A stretch of 62,911 nt of DNA from Bacillota bacterium (GTDB taxonomy: Bacteria > Bacillota > Sulfobacillia > JAJYWN01): contig JAJYWN010000051.1 of the NCBI GenBank assembly GCA_021791495.1, positions 64,219 to 127,129 on the forward strand, in the 5' to 3' direction. Both the position numbers and the translations under genes were made by a program. The notes beneath the pieces were generated by a model. That model did no database searches. It was given only the letters and a program-made list of their open reading frames with translations, and was not told where the DNA came from. Positions 16,511 to 25,437 of this stretch are shown here, piece after piece (positions within the stretch are counted from its first letter, which is position 1; each line of letters begins with the position of its first letter).

Positions 16511-16948
16511 CTAGAGCGCGGGCTCCCACTTTTCTGGTTTCTGCGCCTCGTGCGGGTGGTTGGCGCCCCGGTATACCTTCAGCTTCCGGAACATCGCCCG
16601 CCCGATGCGATTATGCGGCAGCATCCCCCGGATGGCCATCTCCACGGCACGCTCGGGCTTCTCCTTCATGAGGCGCCGGTAGTTGGTGACGCGCAGCCCG
16701 CCCGGATAGCCGGTGTAATGGGTCCGCGTCTTGGTGTCCAGTTTGTTACCGGTGAGGACGGCCTTATCCGCGTTCACTACGATAACATGATCACCCGTGT
16801 CAATGAACGGGGTGAAGATGGGCTTGTGCTTTCCCCGCAGGATCCTGGCCGCCTCGGCCGCCAGACGTCCCAAGGGTTTGCCTTCGGCATCAATCACGTA
16901 CCACTTGCGTTTGATGTCATCGGGCCTGGCAAAATAGGTCGTGTTCAC
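16511..16948 (-). CDS. rplM: 50S ribosomal protein L13
   Basis: 145 residues from the GTG at 16948 ([21 protein letters not shown]), which has GGAGG 8 nt upstream. A TTG five codons earlier overlaps that site and is less likely. The conserved [22 protein letters not shown] and [18 protein letters not shown] blocks are intact. L13 is an early 23S rRNA assembly protein. The gene follows truA by 52 bp, the common Bacillota order truA-rplM-rpsI. Confidence 0.96.
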   Translation of the reverse strand: MNTTYFARPDDIKRKWYVIDAEGKPLGRLAAEAARILRGKHKPIFTPFIDTGDHVIVVNADKAVLTGNKLDTKTRTHYTGYPGGLRVTNYRRLMKEKPERAVEMAIRGMLPHNRIGRAMFRKLKVYRGANHPHEAQKPEKWEPAL

Positions 16949-17000
16949 CGTTGCTGCCTCCAATCGAACACTACTATTCTAGTACGGGGGTACCCCCCTG

Positions 17001-17786
17001 TCAACTGAATACCTGCTCCGGCTCGTCGTAAGCGACCTCCACGAGGCACAGCCCCCGCGCCTGCGCCGCCCGCCCCGCCAGTTGCCGGTCCTTCGCCGCC
17101 AGCACTCGCCCCGCGTCATCCGGCCCGCGCTGCCCGCGTCCGACCTCCAGCAGGAACCCCACGATGTTCCGCACCATCCGGTACAAGAACCCGTTGGCGG
17201 TGATGGTGAACGTCACCAGTTCCCCGCCTTGATCGTCGCGCCGTTCCCGCCGGCACGCCAGGTCGTACACCGTCCGCACCGGCGTGGTCTTCACGCTTCC
17301 CGCCGACCAGAAGGACGTGAAGTCCCGCGTGCCCACAAAGGCCTTCGCCGCCGCCTCCATGGCCGCCACATCCAGCGGCTTGGGCTGGTGGTACGTGTAC
17401 AGCCGCAAGAGCGGGTGCGGGTAGGGCGAGACCCAGATGGCGTAGGAATACGTCTTCCTCTTCGCGCTCCGCTGGGCGTGGAACCGGGCCCCGGCTTCCT
17501 CCGCCCGGTACACGGCGATCTCGCGGTTGAAATGCACGTTCAAGGCTAGGGGCAGCCGGTCCACCGGCACCGTCGACGTCGTCCGGAAGTTGGCCACCTG
17601 ACCCAAAGCGTGCACCCCGGCGTCCGTGCGCCCGGCGCCGACCACCGCCACTTTCTCGCCCGTCACTCGGAGGATAGCTTTCTCCAATTCCTCCTGGACC
17701 GTTCGGTGCCCGGCCTGCCGCTGAAAGCCGTGAAAACCGGTGCCGTCATAGCGGAGGGTCAGCTTGATGTTGCGCGTTTCAAACAC
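17001..17786 (-). CDS. truA: tRNA pseudouridine(38-40) synthase
   Basis: 261 residues. It contains the catalytic GAGRTDAGVHALGQ with Asp55, the N-terminal LRYDGTGFHGFQRQ, FTITANGFLYRMVRNIVG, and a normal C-terminus. TruA isomerises uridines 38-40 of tRNA anticodon arms. The GTG start overlaps the last codons of ecfT by 8 bp, which suggests translational coupling with the ECF genes. Confidence 0.95.
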   Translation of the reverse strand: MFETRNIKLTLRYDGTGFHGFQRQAGHRTVQEELEKAILRVTGEKVAVVGAGRTDAGVHALGQVANFRTTSTVPVDRLPLALNVHFNREIAVYRAEEAGARFHAQRSAKRKTYSYAIWVSPYPHPLLRLYTYHQPKPLDVAAMEAAAKAFVGTRDFTSFWSAGSVKTTPVRTVYDLACRRERRDDQGGELVTFTITANGFLYRMVRNIVGFLLEVGRGQRGPDDAGRVLAAKDRQLAGRAAQARGLCLVEVAYDEPEQVFS

Positions 17787-18576
17787 CGCGCCTCAGCCTC
17801 CACACCAATGCCGCCACGCCCACCGTCACGGCCAGCGCCACGAAGTCCACGGCGTGCACCTTCAACTGGCGCATGCGCGTCCGCCCTTCCCCACCCCGGT
17901 AACACCGGGCCTCCATGGCCAGGGCCAGCTCATCGGCGCGCCGGAACGCGCCCACGAAAAGCGGCACCAGGATCGGTAACAGGCTACGCGCCCGCGCCGT
18001 CAATCCGCCGCTGCTGAACTCGGCACCCCTCGCCATCTGCGCTTTCATAATCTTGTCCGCTTCCTCGATCAAGGTCGGGATGAAGCGCAGGGCGATGGTC
18101 ATCATCATGGCGAACTCGTGGGCCGGCACCCCCAGGCGGGCGAAGGGCCGCATCATGCTTTCCAGCCCATCGGTGAGGGCGATGGGCGATGTCGTCAAGG
18201 TCAGAAGCGACGTGGTCATCACCAACAGGAGCAACCGCAGGGCCATGTACAGCCCCTGGACCAGCCCTTCGCGCGTGACCTTCAGGATTCCCAGATGCCA
18301 GATGACGGTGCCCGGCGTCAGGAACACCTGAAAGGCCATGGTGATGATGAGCAGAAAAACCAAGGGCCGCAGACCTTCGAGAATGTACCGCAAGGGCAAC
18401 CGCCCGGCCACCACGCCCAACAGGGCCAGACCCGCCATGGCGGCGTACCCCCAGCCCACGGCAAAGAAAAGGATAATGACGTAAAGGGTCAGCGCCGTGA
18501 TCTTGGTGCGCGGGTCCAGCCGGTGCAGGAAGGAGTTGCCCGGGATGAACTGGCCGATGACCGCCTGCCGCATCAT
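17779..18576 (-). CDS. ecfT: energy-coupling factor transporter transmembrane protein EcfT
   Basis: 265 residues with several hydrophobic helices. It has the two Ala-Arg-Gly-type coupling motifs: KAQMARGAEFS at about residue 180 and LAMEARCYRG toward the C-terminus, the latter a slight variant of the usual A-R-G/x. EcfT links the two ATPases to exchangeable vitamin-binding S subunits; no S-component gene is in the window, so this is a group II (shared) module. It overlaps ecfA2 by 4 bp and truA by 8 bp. Confidence 0.93.
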   Translation of the reverse strand: MMRQAVIGQFIPGNSFLHRLDPRTKITALTLYVIILFFAVGWGYAAMAGLALLGVVAGRLPLRYILEGLRPLVFLLIITMAFQVFLTPGTVIWHLGILKVTREGLVQGLYMALRLLLLVMTTSLLTLTTSPIALTDGLESMMRPFARLGVPAHEFAMMMTIALRFIPTLIEEADKIMKAQMARGAEFSSGGLTARARSLLPILVPLFVGAFRRADELALAMEARCYRGGEGRTRMRQLKVHAVDFVALAVTVGVAALVWRLRRGV

Positions 18577-19487
18577 GCCCGGCCCACCTCCCGCCGGCGT
18601 CTGTCGTCCTGGTTCGCGCCGCCCTGGCTGGGAGCGCCCTTACGGCCCATGACGCGCAGCACCTCGTCCGCCGCCTCTTCCACGGTCAGTGCCCGCGTCG
18701 CCACAGGAATCCCGCGGCCCGCCAGTTCCTGCAGCACACCCGTGACCGGCGGCACATCCAGCCCGATCTCTTTCAGCTCCGCGCCCCGCTGGAAGATGTC
18801 GCGCGTGGGCCCATCCATCGTGATGCGCCCGCGCTGCAGGACTACCACCCGCGATACCAGGCGCGCCACATCCTCCATGTTATGGGAGACCAGCACCACG
18901 GTGAGGCCCTTTTTCCGGTGCAGCCCCGCCACGTACCCCAGGATCTCCTCGCGCCCCCGAGGGTCCAGCCCGCTGGTGGGCTCGTCCAGTACAAGCACGC
19001 TGGGGCGCATGGCCAGCACTCCGGCCAGGGCCACGCGGCGCATCTGCCCTCCGCTCAAGGCGAAAGGCGACCGCTCCCCCAGCTCCCGCGGCTTCAACCC
19101 GACCGCGGTGAGGGCATCTTCCACCCTTTCCTTGATCTCCGTCTCGCCCAGCCCCAGGTTCTTGGGCCCGAAAGCGACATCGGCGAAGACCGTCTCTTCG
19201 AACAACTGGTACTCGGGGAACTGGAAGACCAGGCCCACCTTCCGCCGGGCCTCGCGCCCCGCCCCTTTCTCGTTCAGGTCGACGCCGTCCACCAGGACCC
19301 GCCCCGAAGTGGGTTTCAACAGCCCGTTGAGATGCTGGATCAGCGTGGACTTACCCGACCCGGTAGGGCCGATGAGGCCGAGGAACTCGCCGTCGGCGAC
19401 GGTGAGGTCGATGTCTTCCAAGGCCATGGTCTCGAAGGGCGTGCCCTTTCCGTAGACGTGGTTTAGTTTTTCGACCACAAGAGGCAT
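18573..19487 (-). CDS. ecfA2: energy-coupling factor transporter ATPase EcfA2
   Basis: 304 residues. The ABC ATPase motifs are in order: Walker A GPTGSGKST, Q-loop VFQFPEYQLFEETV, signature ALSGGQMRRVALAG, Walker B VLVLDEPTSGLD and the H-loop VSHNMEDV. The QFPE Q-loop is characteristic of EcfA2. It pairs with EcfA1 to drive vitamin or metal uptake through EcfT. The ATG lies within the last codons of ecfA1 (25-bp overlap). The C-terminal ~25 residues are Arg/Asp-rich and less conserved. Confidence 0.94.
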   Translation of the reverse strand: MPLVVEKLNHVYGKGTPFETMALEDIDLTVADGEFLGLIGPTGSGKSTLIQHLNGLLKPTSGRVLVDGVDLNEKGAGREARRKVGLVFQFPEYQLFEETVFADVAFGPKNLGLGETEIKERVEDALTAVGLKPRELGERSPFALSGGQMRRVALAGVLAMRPSVLVLDEPTSGLDPRGREEILGYVAGLHRKKGLTVVLVSHNMEDVARLVSRVVVLQRGRITMDGPTRDIFQRGAELKEIGLDVPPVTGVLQELAGRGIPVATRALTVEEAADEVLRVMGRKGAPSQGGANQDDRRRREVGRA

Positions 19488-20314
19488 AGCGCATCCACCA
19501 GTTCGGTCGCCGACAAAACGCCTTCGGGCAGGGCCAGCCCCGCCCGCCGCAGCCGGTCGGCCAATTCCGCCACCTGGGGCACGTCCAGCCCCATCTGGCG
19601 CAGTTCACGGACCCGCGCGAAGACCTCGCGCGGCGTCCCAGAAAAAGCGATGCCGCCGGCCGCCATAACGTACACCCGGTCCGCCCGGACGGCCTCTTCC
19701 ATGTAGTGGGTGATGTGGACCACCGTGATACCCTTGTCCTGGTTCAGGCGGGTCACGGTGTCCAGCACCTCGCCGCGCCCCAGCGGGTCCAGCATGGCCG
19801 TGCTTTCATCCAGCACGATGACCTCCGGCTCCATCGCCAAGATACCGGCGATGGCCACCCGCTGCTTCTGACCGCCCGACAGGAGGTGTGGCTCCCGCCG
19901 CGCCATCCCTTCCATCCCTACGGTGGCCAGAGCTCGCCCCACCCGCCCGCGGATCTCGGCCGGCGGGACACCCAGGTTCTCCGGCCCGAAAGCCACGTCT
20001 TCCTCGACCACCGTCGCCACCAACTGGTTGTCAGGGTTCTGGAACACCATCCCGGCGGTGCGGCGGACTTCCCAGACCTTGTCGGGGTCGGCGGTGTCCA
20101 TCCCATTGACCAGCACACGCCCTTCCGTAGGCAGAAGGAGGGCGTTGAAGTGCTTGGCCAGCGTGGACTTACCCGATCCGTTCGCGCCGACGATGGCGAC
20201 GAACTCGCCGGGTTCAATGGATAGGCCGACGTCTTTTAACGCCAGAAGGGCGTTCTCTTTGCCCTCGTTGTAGCAGTGAGAAAGCCCTTCGGTGGAAATG
20301 ATGGCGATCGCCAT
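19463..20314 (-). CDS. ecfA1: energy-coupling factor transporter ATPase EcfA1
   Basis: 283 residues. Walker A is GANGSGKST, the Q-loop is MVFQNPDNQLVATV (typical of EcfA1), the signature is LLSGGQKQRVAIAG, and Walker B is VIVLDESTAMLD, with the Ser in place of Pro that this subfamily shows; the H-loop is HITHYMEEA. It is first of ecfA1-ecfA2-ecfT, 48 bp downstream of rplQ, which is the standard extension of the alpha operon in Bacillota. Confidence 0.95.
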   Translation of the reverse strand: MAIAIISTEGLSHCYNEGKENALLALKDVGLSIEPGEFVAIVGANGSGKSTLAKHFNALLLPTEGRVLVNGMDTADPDKVWEVRRTAGMVFQNPDNQLVATVVEEDVAFGPENLGVPPAEIRGRVGRALATVGMEGMARREPHLLSGGQKQRVAIAGILAMEPEVIVLDESTAMLDPLGRGEVLDTVTRLNQDKGITVVHITHYMEEAVRADRVYVMAAGGIAFSGTPREVFARVRELRQMGLDVPQVAELADRLRRAGLALPEGVLSATELVDALCLLWSKN

Positions 20315-20362
20315 GGGGCACCAGTCCCCTATTTTGGGCTTGGTCCCGGCCCGTCCCGGCGC

Positions 20363-20701
20363 CTAGACCAGTTCAATGATGGCCATCGGCGCCGCGTCGC
20401 CGCGCCGCGGCTGAGTCTTCAGAACGCGCGTGTAGCCACCGGCCCGGTCGTTATACCGGGGGGCGATGGTATCGAACAGCTTCTTGGCCACGTCCTGATC
20501 CAAGAGGTAGCTGATGACCTGCTTCTTCGAGTGGAGGTCGCCCTTCTTGGCTAGGGTGATCATGTGTTCGGCGATGGAGGCCAGCTCATCCGCCCTGGTC
20601 TCGGTGGTCTCGATCCGGCCGGCGGCCAGGAAAGAGGTGACCAGGTTACGGAGCATGGCCCGCCGGTGCGGGCTGTTGCGTGACAGTCTGGAATAGCTCA
20701 C
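20363..20701 (-). CDS. rplQ: 50S ribosomal protein L17
   Basis: 112 residues: [22 protein letters not shown] at the N-terminus and [20 protein letters not shown] in the middle, both diagnostic of L17. The C-terminus ([22 protein letters not shown]) is complete. It follows rpoA by 15 bp and closes the alpha operon core. L17 sits near the exit tunnel. Confidence 0.97.
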   Translation of the reverse strand: MSYSRLSRNSPHRRAMLRNLVTSFLAAGRIETTETRADELASIAEHMITLAKKGDLHSKKQVISYLLDQDVAKKLFDTIAPRYNDRAGGYTRVLKTQPRRGDAAPMAIIELV

Positions 20702-20716
20702 AGGTGATTCCTCCTG

Positions 20717-21664
20717 CTATTCTTCGGGTTCGGCCAGGGAAAGGCCCAGGGCGTTCAGCTTGTTCCGGACTTCTTCGAGCGACTTCTTGCCCAGGTTCCG
20801 GACCTTCATCATCTCGGCCTCAGTCTTTTCGACCAGTTCGGCCACAGTGTTGATGCCGGCCCTCTTCAGGCAGTTATAGGAGCGGACCGACAGGTCCAGT
20901 TCCTCGATGCTCATCTCCAGAACGCGCTGGCGTTCGTCCTCTTCCTTCTCGACCATAATCTCGACCTGGTCGATGTCCTCGGTCAGGCCGATGAAGAGCA
21001 TGATGTGCTCGGACAAGATCTTCGCCGCCAGGCTGGTGGCCTCGTCCGGCTTGATGCTGCCGTCCGTCCACACCTCGAGGGTCAACCGGTCGAAGTCGGT
21101 GACGTTACCGACGCGGGTGTCCTCCACGGTGTAGTTGACCTTCCTCACCGGAGTGAAGATGGAGTCCACGGCGATGACACCGATGGGCTGGTCGGGACGC
21201 TTGTTCCGTTCGGCCGGGATATAGCCCCGTCCCTTTTCCACGGTGATCTCCATGACCAGCCGGGCGTCACCCTCCAGGGTGGCGATGTGCAGGTCGGGAT
21301 TGAGGATCTCGACGTCGGGGTCGGTGATGATGTCCCCGGCCCGGATCTCGCCTTCACCCTCGATCTCCACCCGGATGATCTTCACGGCGTCCCCGTGCAT
21401 GCGGAAACGCAGCTTCTTCAGGGACAGGATGATGTCGGTGACGTCTTCGCGGACACCCGGGACGGTGGAGAACTCGTGCAGCACTCCGTCGATGCGGACC
21501 GAAGTGACCGCCGCGCCGGGGAGGGACGAAAGCAAGACTCGGCGCAAGGAGTTACCGAGGGTGATGCCATAGCCGCGCTCCAGGGGCTCCACCACGAACC
21601 GACCGTAGGTGAAGTCCTCGCTCATCTCCGACATTTCGATCCTGGGCTTTTCTATTTCAATCAT
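20717..21664 (-). CDS. rpoA: DNA-directed RNA polymerase subunit alpha
   Basis: 315 residues. The N-terminal assembly domain ([41 protein letters not shown]) is joined by a short linker to the C-terminal UP-element/activator-binding domain ([32 protein letters not shown]). Size and order are normal. It lies 54 bp downstream of rpsD. There is a single copy in the window. Confidence 0.98.
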   Translation of the reverse strand: MIEIEKPRIEMSEMSEDFTYGRFVVEPLERGYGITLGNSLRRVLLSSLPGAAVTSVRIDGVLHEFSTVPGVREDVTDIILSLKKLRFRMHGDAVKIIRVEIEGEGEIRAGDIITDPDVEILNPDLHIATLEGDARLVMEITVEKGRGYIPAERNKRPDQPIGVIAVDSIFTPVRKVNYTVEDTRVGNVTDFDRLTLEVWTDGSIKPDEATSLAAKILSEHIMLFIGLTEDIDQVEIMVEKEEDERQRVLEMSIEELDLSVRSYNCLKRAGINTVAELVEKTEAEMMKVRNLGKKSLEEVRNKLNALGLSLAEPEE

Positions 21665-21718
21665 TAAATGAAAACCCTCCCCAGTCAGGGCCCATAGGGT
21701 TGCCTTACAGCGGACCTA

Positions 21719-22348
21719 TTACTTGGAGTAGAGCTCGATGATGAGGTGCTCCTGCACCGGAACGTCGATCTCCTCACGTACCGGCAGGCGCAGCACGGTG
21801 GCCCGGAGGGCTTCGTGCTCGACCTGCAGCCACTGCGGCGAGGTGCGCCGCGTCAACCCTTCCGCCAACTGCTGGATGCGGGGCGACTTCCGGCTGGTTT
21901 CCACCACGGCGACCACGTCGCCGGCGCGGAGCTGGAAGGACGGGATATTGACCTTGCGTCCGTTCACCGTGAAATGACCGTGGCGGACCAACTGGCGGGC
22001 TTCGGCCCGGGACCCGGCCATGCCCATGCGGTAAACGACGTTGTCCAGCCTAGTTTCGAGAAGTTGGAGCAGATACTGGCCCGTGACCCCCTTGGCCTTC
22101 GCCGCGCGCTCGAAGTAGCGGCGGAACTGGCGCTCCAGGATGCCGTAGATGCGGCGCGCTTTCTGCTTCTCACGCAGCTGGAGCAGGTACTCACCCTGCT
22201 TGCGGCGACCGAAGCCGTGGGCTCCGGGGGGCGCGGCCTTCTGCTTCGACATAGGGCACTTGGACGTATAGCAACGTTCGCCCTTTAAGAACAACTTGGT
22301 TTGCTCGCGCCGGCAAAGGCGGCAAACCGGTCCGGTATATCTGGCCAT
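21719..22348 (-). CDS. rpsD: 30S ribosomal protein S4, zinc-binding form
   Basis: 209 residues from ATG 22348 ([15 protein letters not shown]), which follows AGGAGG at 11 nt; 15 upstream in-frame codons are discarded. Four cysteines near the N-terminus (Cys9, Cys12, Cys26, Cys31) mark the C+ zinc form. The S4 RNA-binding domain ([35 protein letters not shown]) is intact. S4 nucleates 30S assembly and in some bacteria autoregulates the alpha operon; no such leader was recognised here. Confidence 0.96.
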   Translation of the reverse strand: MARYTGPVCRLCRREQTKLFLKGERCYTSKCPMSKQKAAPPGAHGFGRRKQGEYLLQLREKQKARRIYGILERQFRRYFERAAKAKGVTGQYLLQLLETRLDNVVYRMGMAGSRAEARQLVRHGHFTVNGRKVNIPSFQLRAGDVVAVVETSRKSPRIQQLAEGLTRRTSPQWLQVEHEALRATVLRLPVREEIDVPVQEHLIIELYSK

Positions 22349-22362
22349 CGCTAAAGTACCTC

Positions 22363-22755
22363 CTAGACCCTTCTCCGCTTGGGCGGCCGGCACCCGTTAT
22401 GGGGGATCGGCGTGCAGTCCCTGATGGTGGTAACCTCCAGGCCCGCCGCCTGCAAGGAGCGGATGGCGGCCTCGCGGCCGGCTCCCGGACCCTTGACCAG
22501 GCATTCCACCTCGCGCAGGCCGAACTCCATGGCCTCCTTGGCGGCGGCTTCGGCGGCCATCTGGGCGGCGAAGGGGGTGCTCTTTTTCGAACCCTTGAAG
22601 CCCATGCCACCGGAGGTGGCCCACGACAGCGCGTTGCCCTGTGTGTCGGTAATGGTCACGATGGTGTTATTGAAGGTCGAACGGATGTGGGCCACACCCC
22701 GTTCCACCAGGCGTCGTTCCTTTTTCTTGGGTTTGGCGGCTCCTCTTCGTGCCAA
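22363..22755 (-). CDS. rpsK: 30S ribosomal protein S11
   Basis: 130 residues: the core [40 protein letters not shown] and the conserved C-terminal [17 protein letters not shown]11 lies in the 30S platform next to the Shine-Dalgarno helix. It is 13 bp downstream of rpsM and 14 bp upstream of rpsD. Nothing unusual. Confidence 0.98.
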   Translation of the reverse strand: MARRGAAKPKKKERRLVERGVAHIRSTFNNTIVTITDTQGNALSWATSGGMGFKGSKKSTPFAAQMAAEAAAKEAMEFGLREVECLVKGPGAGREAAIRSLQAAGLEVTTIRDCTPIPHNGCRPPKRRRV

Positions 22756-22768
22756 GGCTTACCCTCCT

Positions 22769-23140
22769 CTACTTCTTGCGGCGGACGCCGACCGTGCGCT
22801 TGGGCCCCTTTCGGGTCCGGGCGTTGGTCTTAGTCCGCTGGCCGCGAACAGGGAGTCCCCGGCGATGGCGAAGCCCGCGGTAGGACCCGATATCGATCAG
22901 CCGTTTGATGTTCTGCTGGACTTCGCGCTGAAGATCGCCCTCCACCTTATAGGTGCGGTCGATATTCTCGCGGAGCCGGGAAACTTCTTCTTCTGTCAAG
23001 TTGCGCACCCGGGTGGCGGGGTTGACACCGGTTTCGTCAACGATCCTTCGCGCGGTCGTGAAGCCGATGCCGTAAATGTACGTCAGGGCCACGTCGACGC
23101 GCTTGTCCCGGGGTAGGTCTACACCGGAGATGCGAGCCAT
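22769..23140 (-). CDS. rpsM: 30S ribosomal protein S13
   Basis: 123 residues: [59 protein letters not shown] and a basic C-terminal tail that contacts the P-site tRNA. Full length. It follows rpmJ by 16 bp as in other Bacillota. Confidence 0.98.
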   Translation of the reverse strand: MARISGVDLPRDKRVDVALTYIYGIGFTTARRIVDETGVNPATRVRNLTEEEVSRLRENIDRTYKVEGDLQREVQQNIKRLIDIGSYRGLRHRRGLPVRGQRTKTNARTRKGPKRTVGVRRKK

Positions 23141-23156
23141 CTGCTAAGGCTCCCCC

Positions 23157-23270
23157 CTATCCCTGTCTCTGCTTGTGCTTCGGGTTCTCGCAGATGACCC
23201 GCAGAGTACCCTTGCGTTTGATGATCTTGCAGTTCTCACAAATCTTCTTGATCGAAGGACGTACCTTCAC
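23157..23270 (-). CDS. rpmJ: 50S ribosomal protein L36, zinc form
   Basis: 37 residues, read from GTG 23270 to TAG at 23157. The sequence is [20 protein letters not shown] and onward to [11 protein letters not shown]. The CxxC...C...H ligand set (Cys11, Cys14, Cys27, His32) marks the zinc-binding form of this smallest large-subunit protein. It lies between infA and rpsM, its canonical place. Confidence 0.96.
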   Translation of the reverse strand: MKVRPSIKKICENCKIIKRKGTLRVICENPKHKQRQG

Positions 23271-23337
23271 TGTCCAAACCTCCCGCGACGCGGCGGCTCC
23301 TCCGATACACGGCGCCACCGGCGACCATTTGCCACAC

Positions 23338-23556
23338 CTATCTCAGCCGGCGAGTGATGCGACCCCTGGTGAGGTCGTAGGGTGAAAGCTCCACCAACAC
23401 TCGATCGCCCGGTAGGACTCGAATGAAATTGATCCGGATCCTGCCCGAGACATGTGCCAAAACACGATGACCGTTCTCCAGTTCCACCCGGAACATGGCG
23501 TTCGGCAATGGCTCGACGACCGTGCCCTCGACCTCAATCACGTCCTTATCGGCCAT
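23338..23556 (-). CDS. infA: translation initiation factor IF-1
   Basis: 72 residues, a single OB-fold: [38 protein letters not shown], and the end [15 protein letters not shown]. Full length. IF-1 binds the 30S A-site during initiation. It is 17 bp downstream of the KOW-protein gene and upstream of rpmJ. Confidence 0.97.
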   Translation of the reverse strand: MADKDVIEVEGTVVEPLPNAMFRVELENGHRVLAHVSGRIRINFIRVLPGDRVLVELSPYDLTRGRITRRLR

Positions 23557-23573
23557 GCGCTGTCACGACCTCC

Positions 23574-23981
23574 TCACCGGTCTTGCCCTCCTCCATCATC
23601 CGCGTCCGACGGCGACGGTTCCCCCGGAGGTTTCGTCCGGGCGATGAACTCCGCCAGAGCCCGGCGGATGCTCTCGTCCGTAGCCCATTTCGGACGGGCT
23701 TGCACCTTTCTCCGGCCCGGTCTCCCGGGCTTCAGTTCCCTGCCGACTGTGGCCACGAAGGCCCGGGTCATGGCCAGATGCCGGATGTTCTTCTTCTTCG
23801 GCCTGGCCACCGGCCGCCTGTCGCCGTCGGCGACCAGCACATGGTGCTCGTCGAGGCGCTCGGTGATGACGGCGGCCGTACCCTTGTCCCGCCCCGCCCG
23901 GGAAATGACGATGCGCCCGGGTTGGAACGCGTCAGCAGGTTCACCATCTTCCTCTTTGCCGGAAAAGGCGGTAATTTCCAT
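23574..23981 (-). CDS. KOW-domain RNA-binding protein of the spc cluster
   Basis: 135 residues. Residues ~18-65 form a KOW/L14e-like RNA-binding domain (FQPGRIVISRAGRDKGTAAV, VLVADGDRRPVARPKKKNIR). A basic stretch (ELKPGRPGRRKVQARPK) and an acidic tail (SDADDGGG) follow. Small proteins of this kind are found between map and infA in many Clostridia and are taken to bind ribosomal RNA; the function is not proven. The first ~17 residues are acidic and poorly conserved, so a later start is possible, but no better codon with a binding site was seen. Confidence 0.8.
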   Translation of the reverse strand: MEITAFSGKEEDGEPADAFQPGRIVISRAGRDKGTAAVITERLDEHHVLVADGDRRPVARPKKKNIRHLAMTRAFVATVGRELKPGRPGRRKVQARPKWATDESIRRALAEFIARTKPPGEPSPSDADDGGGQDR

Positions 23982-24024
23982 TATTTCCTCCCGCCTGCCA
24001 GCGTATCCTCGCAGGTCAAACCCC

Positions 24025-24774
24025 TTACTCCGCCACGGTCAGGATCTCTGGACCGTTCTCGGTGATGGCGATACTGTGTTCGAAGTAGGCGGAAAGCCGC
24101 CTATCCTTCGTCACGACCGTCCATCCATCCTCCAAGACCTCGACCTCGAAGGTCCCGGCGTTGATCATCGGTTCCAGCGCCAGGGTCATCCCCGTCCGGA
24201 GGACCGGACCCAATCCGGGCGGCCCGAAGTTCGGAACCTGGGGTTCCTCCCACATCTTCCGCCCCACACCGTGCCCCACGTACTCCCGCACCACCGAGAA
24301 GCCGTAAGATGCCACGTACGACTCAATGGCATGCGATATGTCCGACAGACGCCCGCCGGGCTGGGCCTTGGCGATCCCTGCGTCAAGGGCGCCACGGGTC
24401 GCTTCCAGGAGCCTTCTCGCTTCTTCGCTGACTTCGCCGACGGCCGCGGAAAAGCCGGCGTCACCAACGAATCCCTCGACAATGGCCCCCACATCGACGC
24501 TGAGCAAGTCCCCATCCCGGAGCTTCCTCCGGCCAGGGATCCCGTGCACCACCTGCTCGTTCACGGAGGTGCAGATGCTGGCCGGAAAACCCATATATCC
24601 TTTGAACGCCGGGACCCCGCCCAATTCCCTGATGCAGCTCTCCGCTGCGCGGTCCAGTTCCTGGGTGGTGATACCCGGCCGGATCTTCTCTCTCAACAAC
24701 TTCATCGTTTCGCCGACGACCCGTCCGGCCTTCCGCATAGAGTCCAGCTCGGCCGCGGACTTGATGATGATCAC
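24025..24774 (-). CDS. map: methionine aminopeptidase, type I
   Basis: 249 residues. It has the pita-bread fold ligands: DLLSVDVGAIVEGFVGDAGF (two Asp), VGHGVGRKMWEEPQVPNFG (His), GMTLALEPM (Glu) and the final Glu in TENGPEILTV. HGIPG with the substrate-binding His is also present. There is no N-terminal zinc extension (type Ia). The GTG start is 5 bp past the adk stop. It removes the initiator Met from nascent chains. Confidence 0.96.
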   Translation of the reverse strand: MIIIKSAAELDSMRKAGRVVGETMKLLREKIRPGITTQELDRAAESCIRELGGVPAFKGYMGFPASICTSVNEQVVHGIPGRRKLRDGDLLSVDVGAIVEGFVGDAGFSAAVGEVSEEARRLLEATRGALDAGIAKAQPGGRLSDISHAIESYVASYGFSVVREYVGHGVGRKMWEEPQVPNFGPPGLGPVLRTGMTLALEPMINAGTFEVEVLEDGWTVVTKDRRLSAYFEHSIAITENGPEILTVAE

Positions 24775-24779
24775 CGGTC

Positions 24780-25424
24780 CTACTCCAGTGCGGCCATGAT
24801 GGCCGCCGTCACTTGGTCGATGCCCACGCCGCCGTCCACCGTCCGGACCAGACCCTTACGGCTGTAGTAGTCGATGAGGGGCTTGGTTTCCTTCTTATAG
24901 ACGGCCAATCTCTCCCGCACCGTGGCCTCAGTATCGTCGGCACGCTGGTACAGCTCGCCCCCGCACGCGTCGCAGATTCCCGCGATCTTCGGCGGGCTAT
25001 ATTTCACGTGATAGCTTGCGCCGCACTTGCACATCCGGCGCCCCGAGATCCGCAGTACCAAGTCCTCTTCCGGCACATCGATGTTGATGACGTTATCCAG
25101 ATGCCGGCCGCCCTGTTCAAGGATGACGCCGAGGGCGTCGGCCTGCTCCACCGTGCGCGGGAACCCATCAAACAGGAACCCCGCCGCCGCGTCCGGCTGC
25201 GTCAGCCGTTCGCGGACCACACCCAGGACCACCTCGTCCGGGACCAGGAGCCCGGCGTTCATGTAACTCTGGGCCTTCTTCCCGACTTCGGTGCCACGGG
25301 CCACGGCCGAACGGAGCATATCGCCAGTGGAGATGTGGGGGATGCCCAGCTTTCCGGCGATGACCTTGGCCTGTGTCCCTTTTCCGGCGCCCGGAGGTCC
25401 GAGCAGTATGATTCGGTGACCCAT
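24780..25424 (-). CDS. adk: adenylate kinase, zinc-lid form
   Basis: 214 residues. The P-loop is GPPGAGKGTQA, and DGFPRTVEQADAL is present. The LID holds four cysteines (CKCGASYH... CDACGG), i.e. the zinc-binding type of Gram-positive bacteria. It sits between secY and map as usual. It interconverts AMP, ADP and ATP. Confidence 0.97.
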   Translation of the reverse strand: MGHRIILLGPPGAGKGTQAKVIAGKLGIPHISTGDMLRSAVARGTEVGKKAQSYMNAGLLVPDEVVLGVVRERLTQPDAAAGFLFDGFPRTVEQADALGVILEQGGRHLDNVINIDVPEEDLVLRISGRRMCKCGASYHVKYSPPKIAGICDACGGELYQRADDTEATVRERLAVYKKETKPLIDYYSRKGLVRTVDGGVGIDQVTAAIMAALE

Positions 25425-25437
25425 CGAACAAGACTCC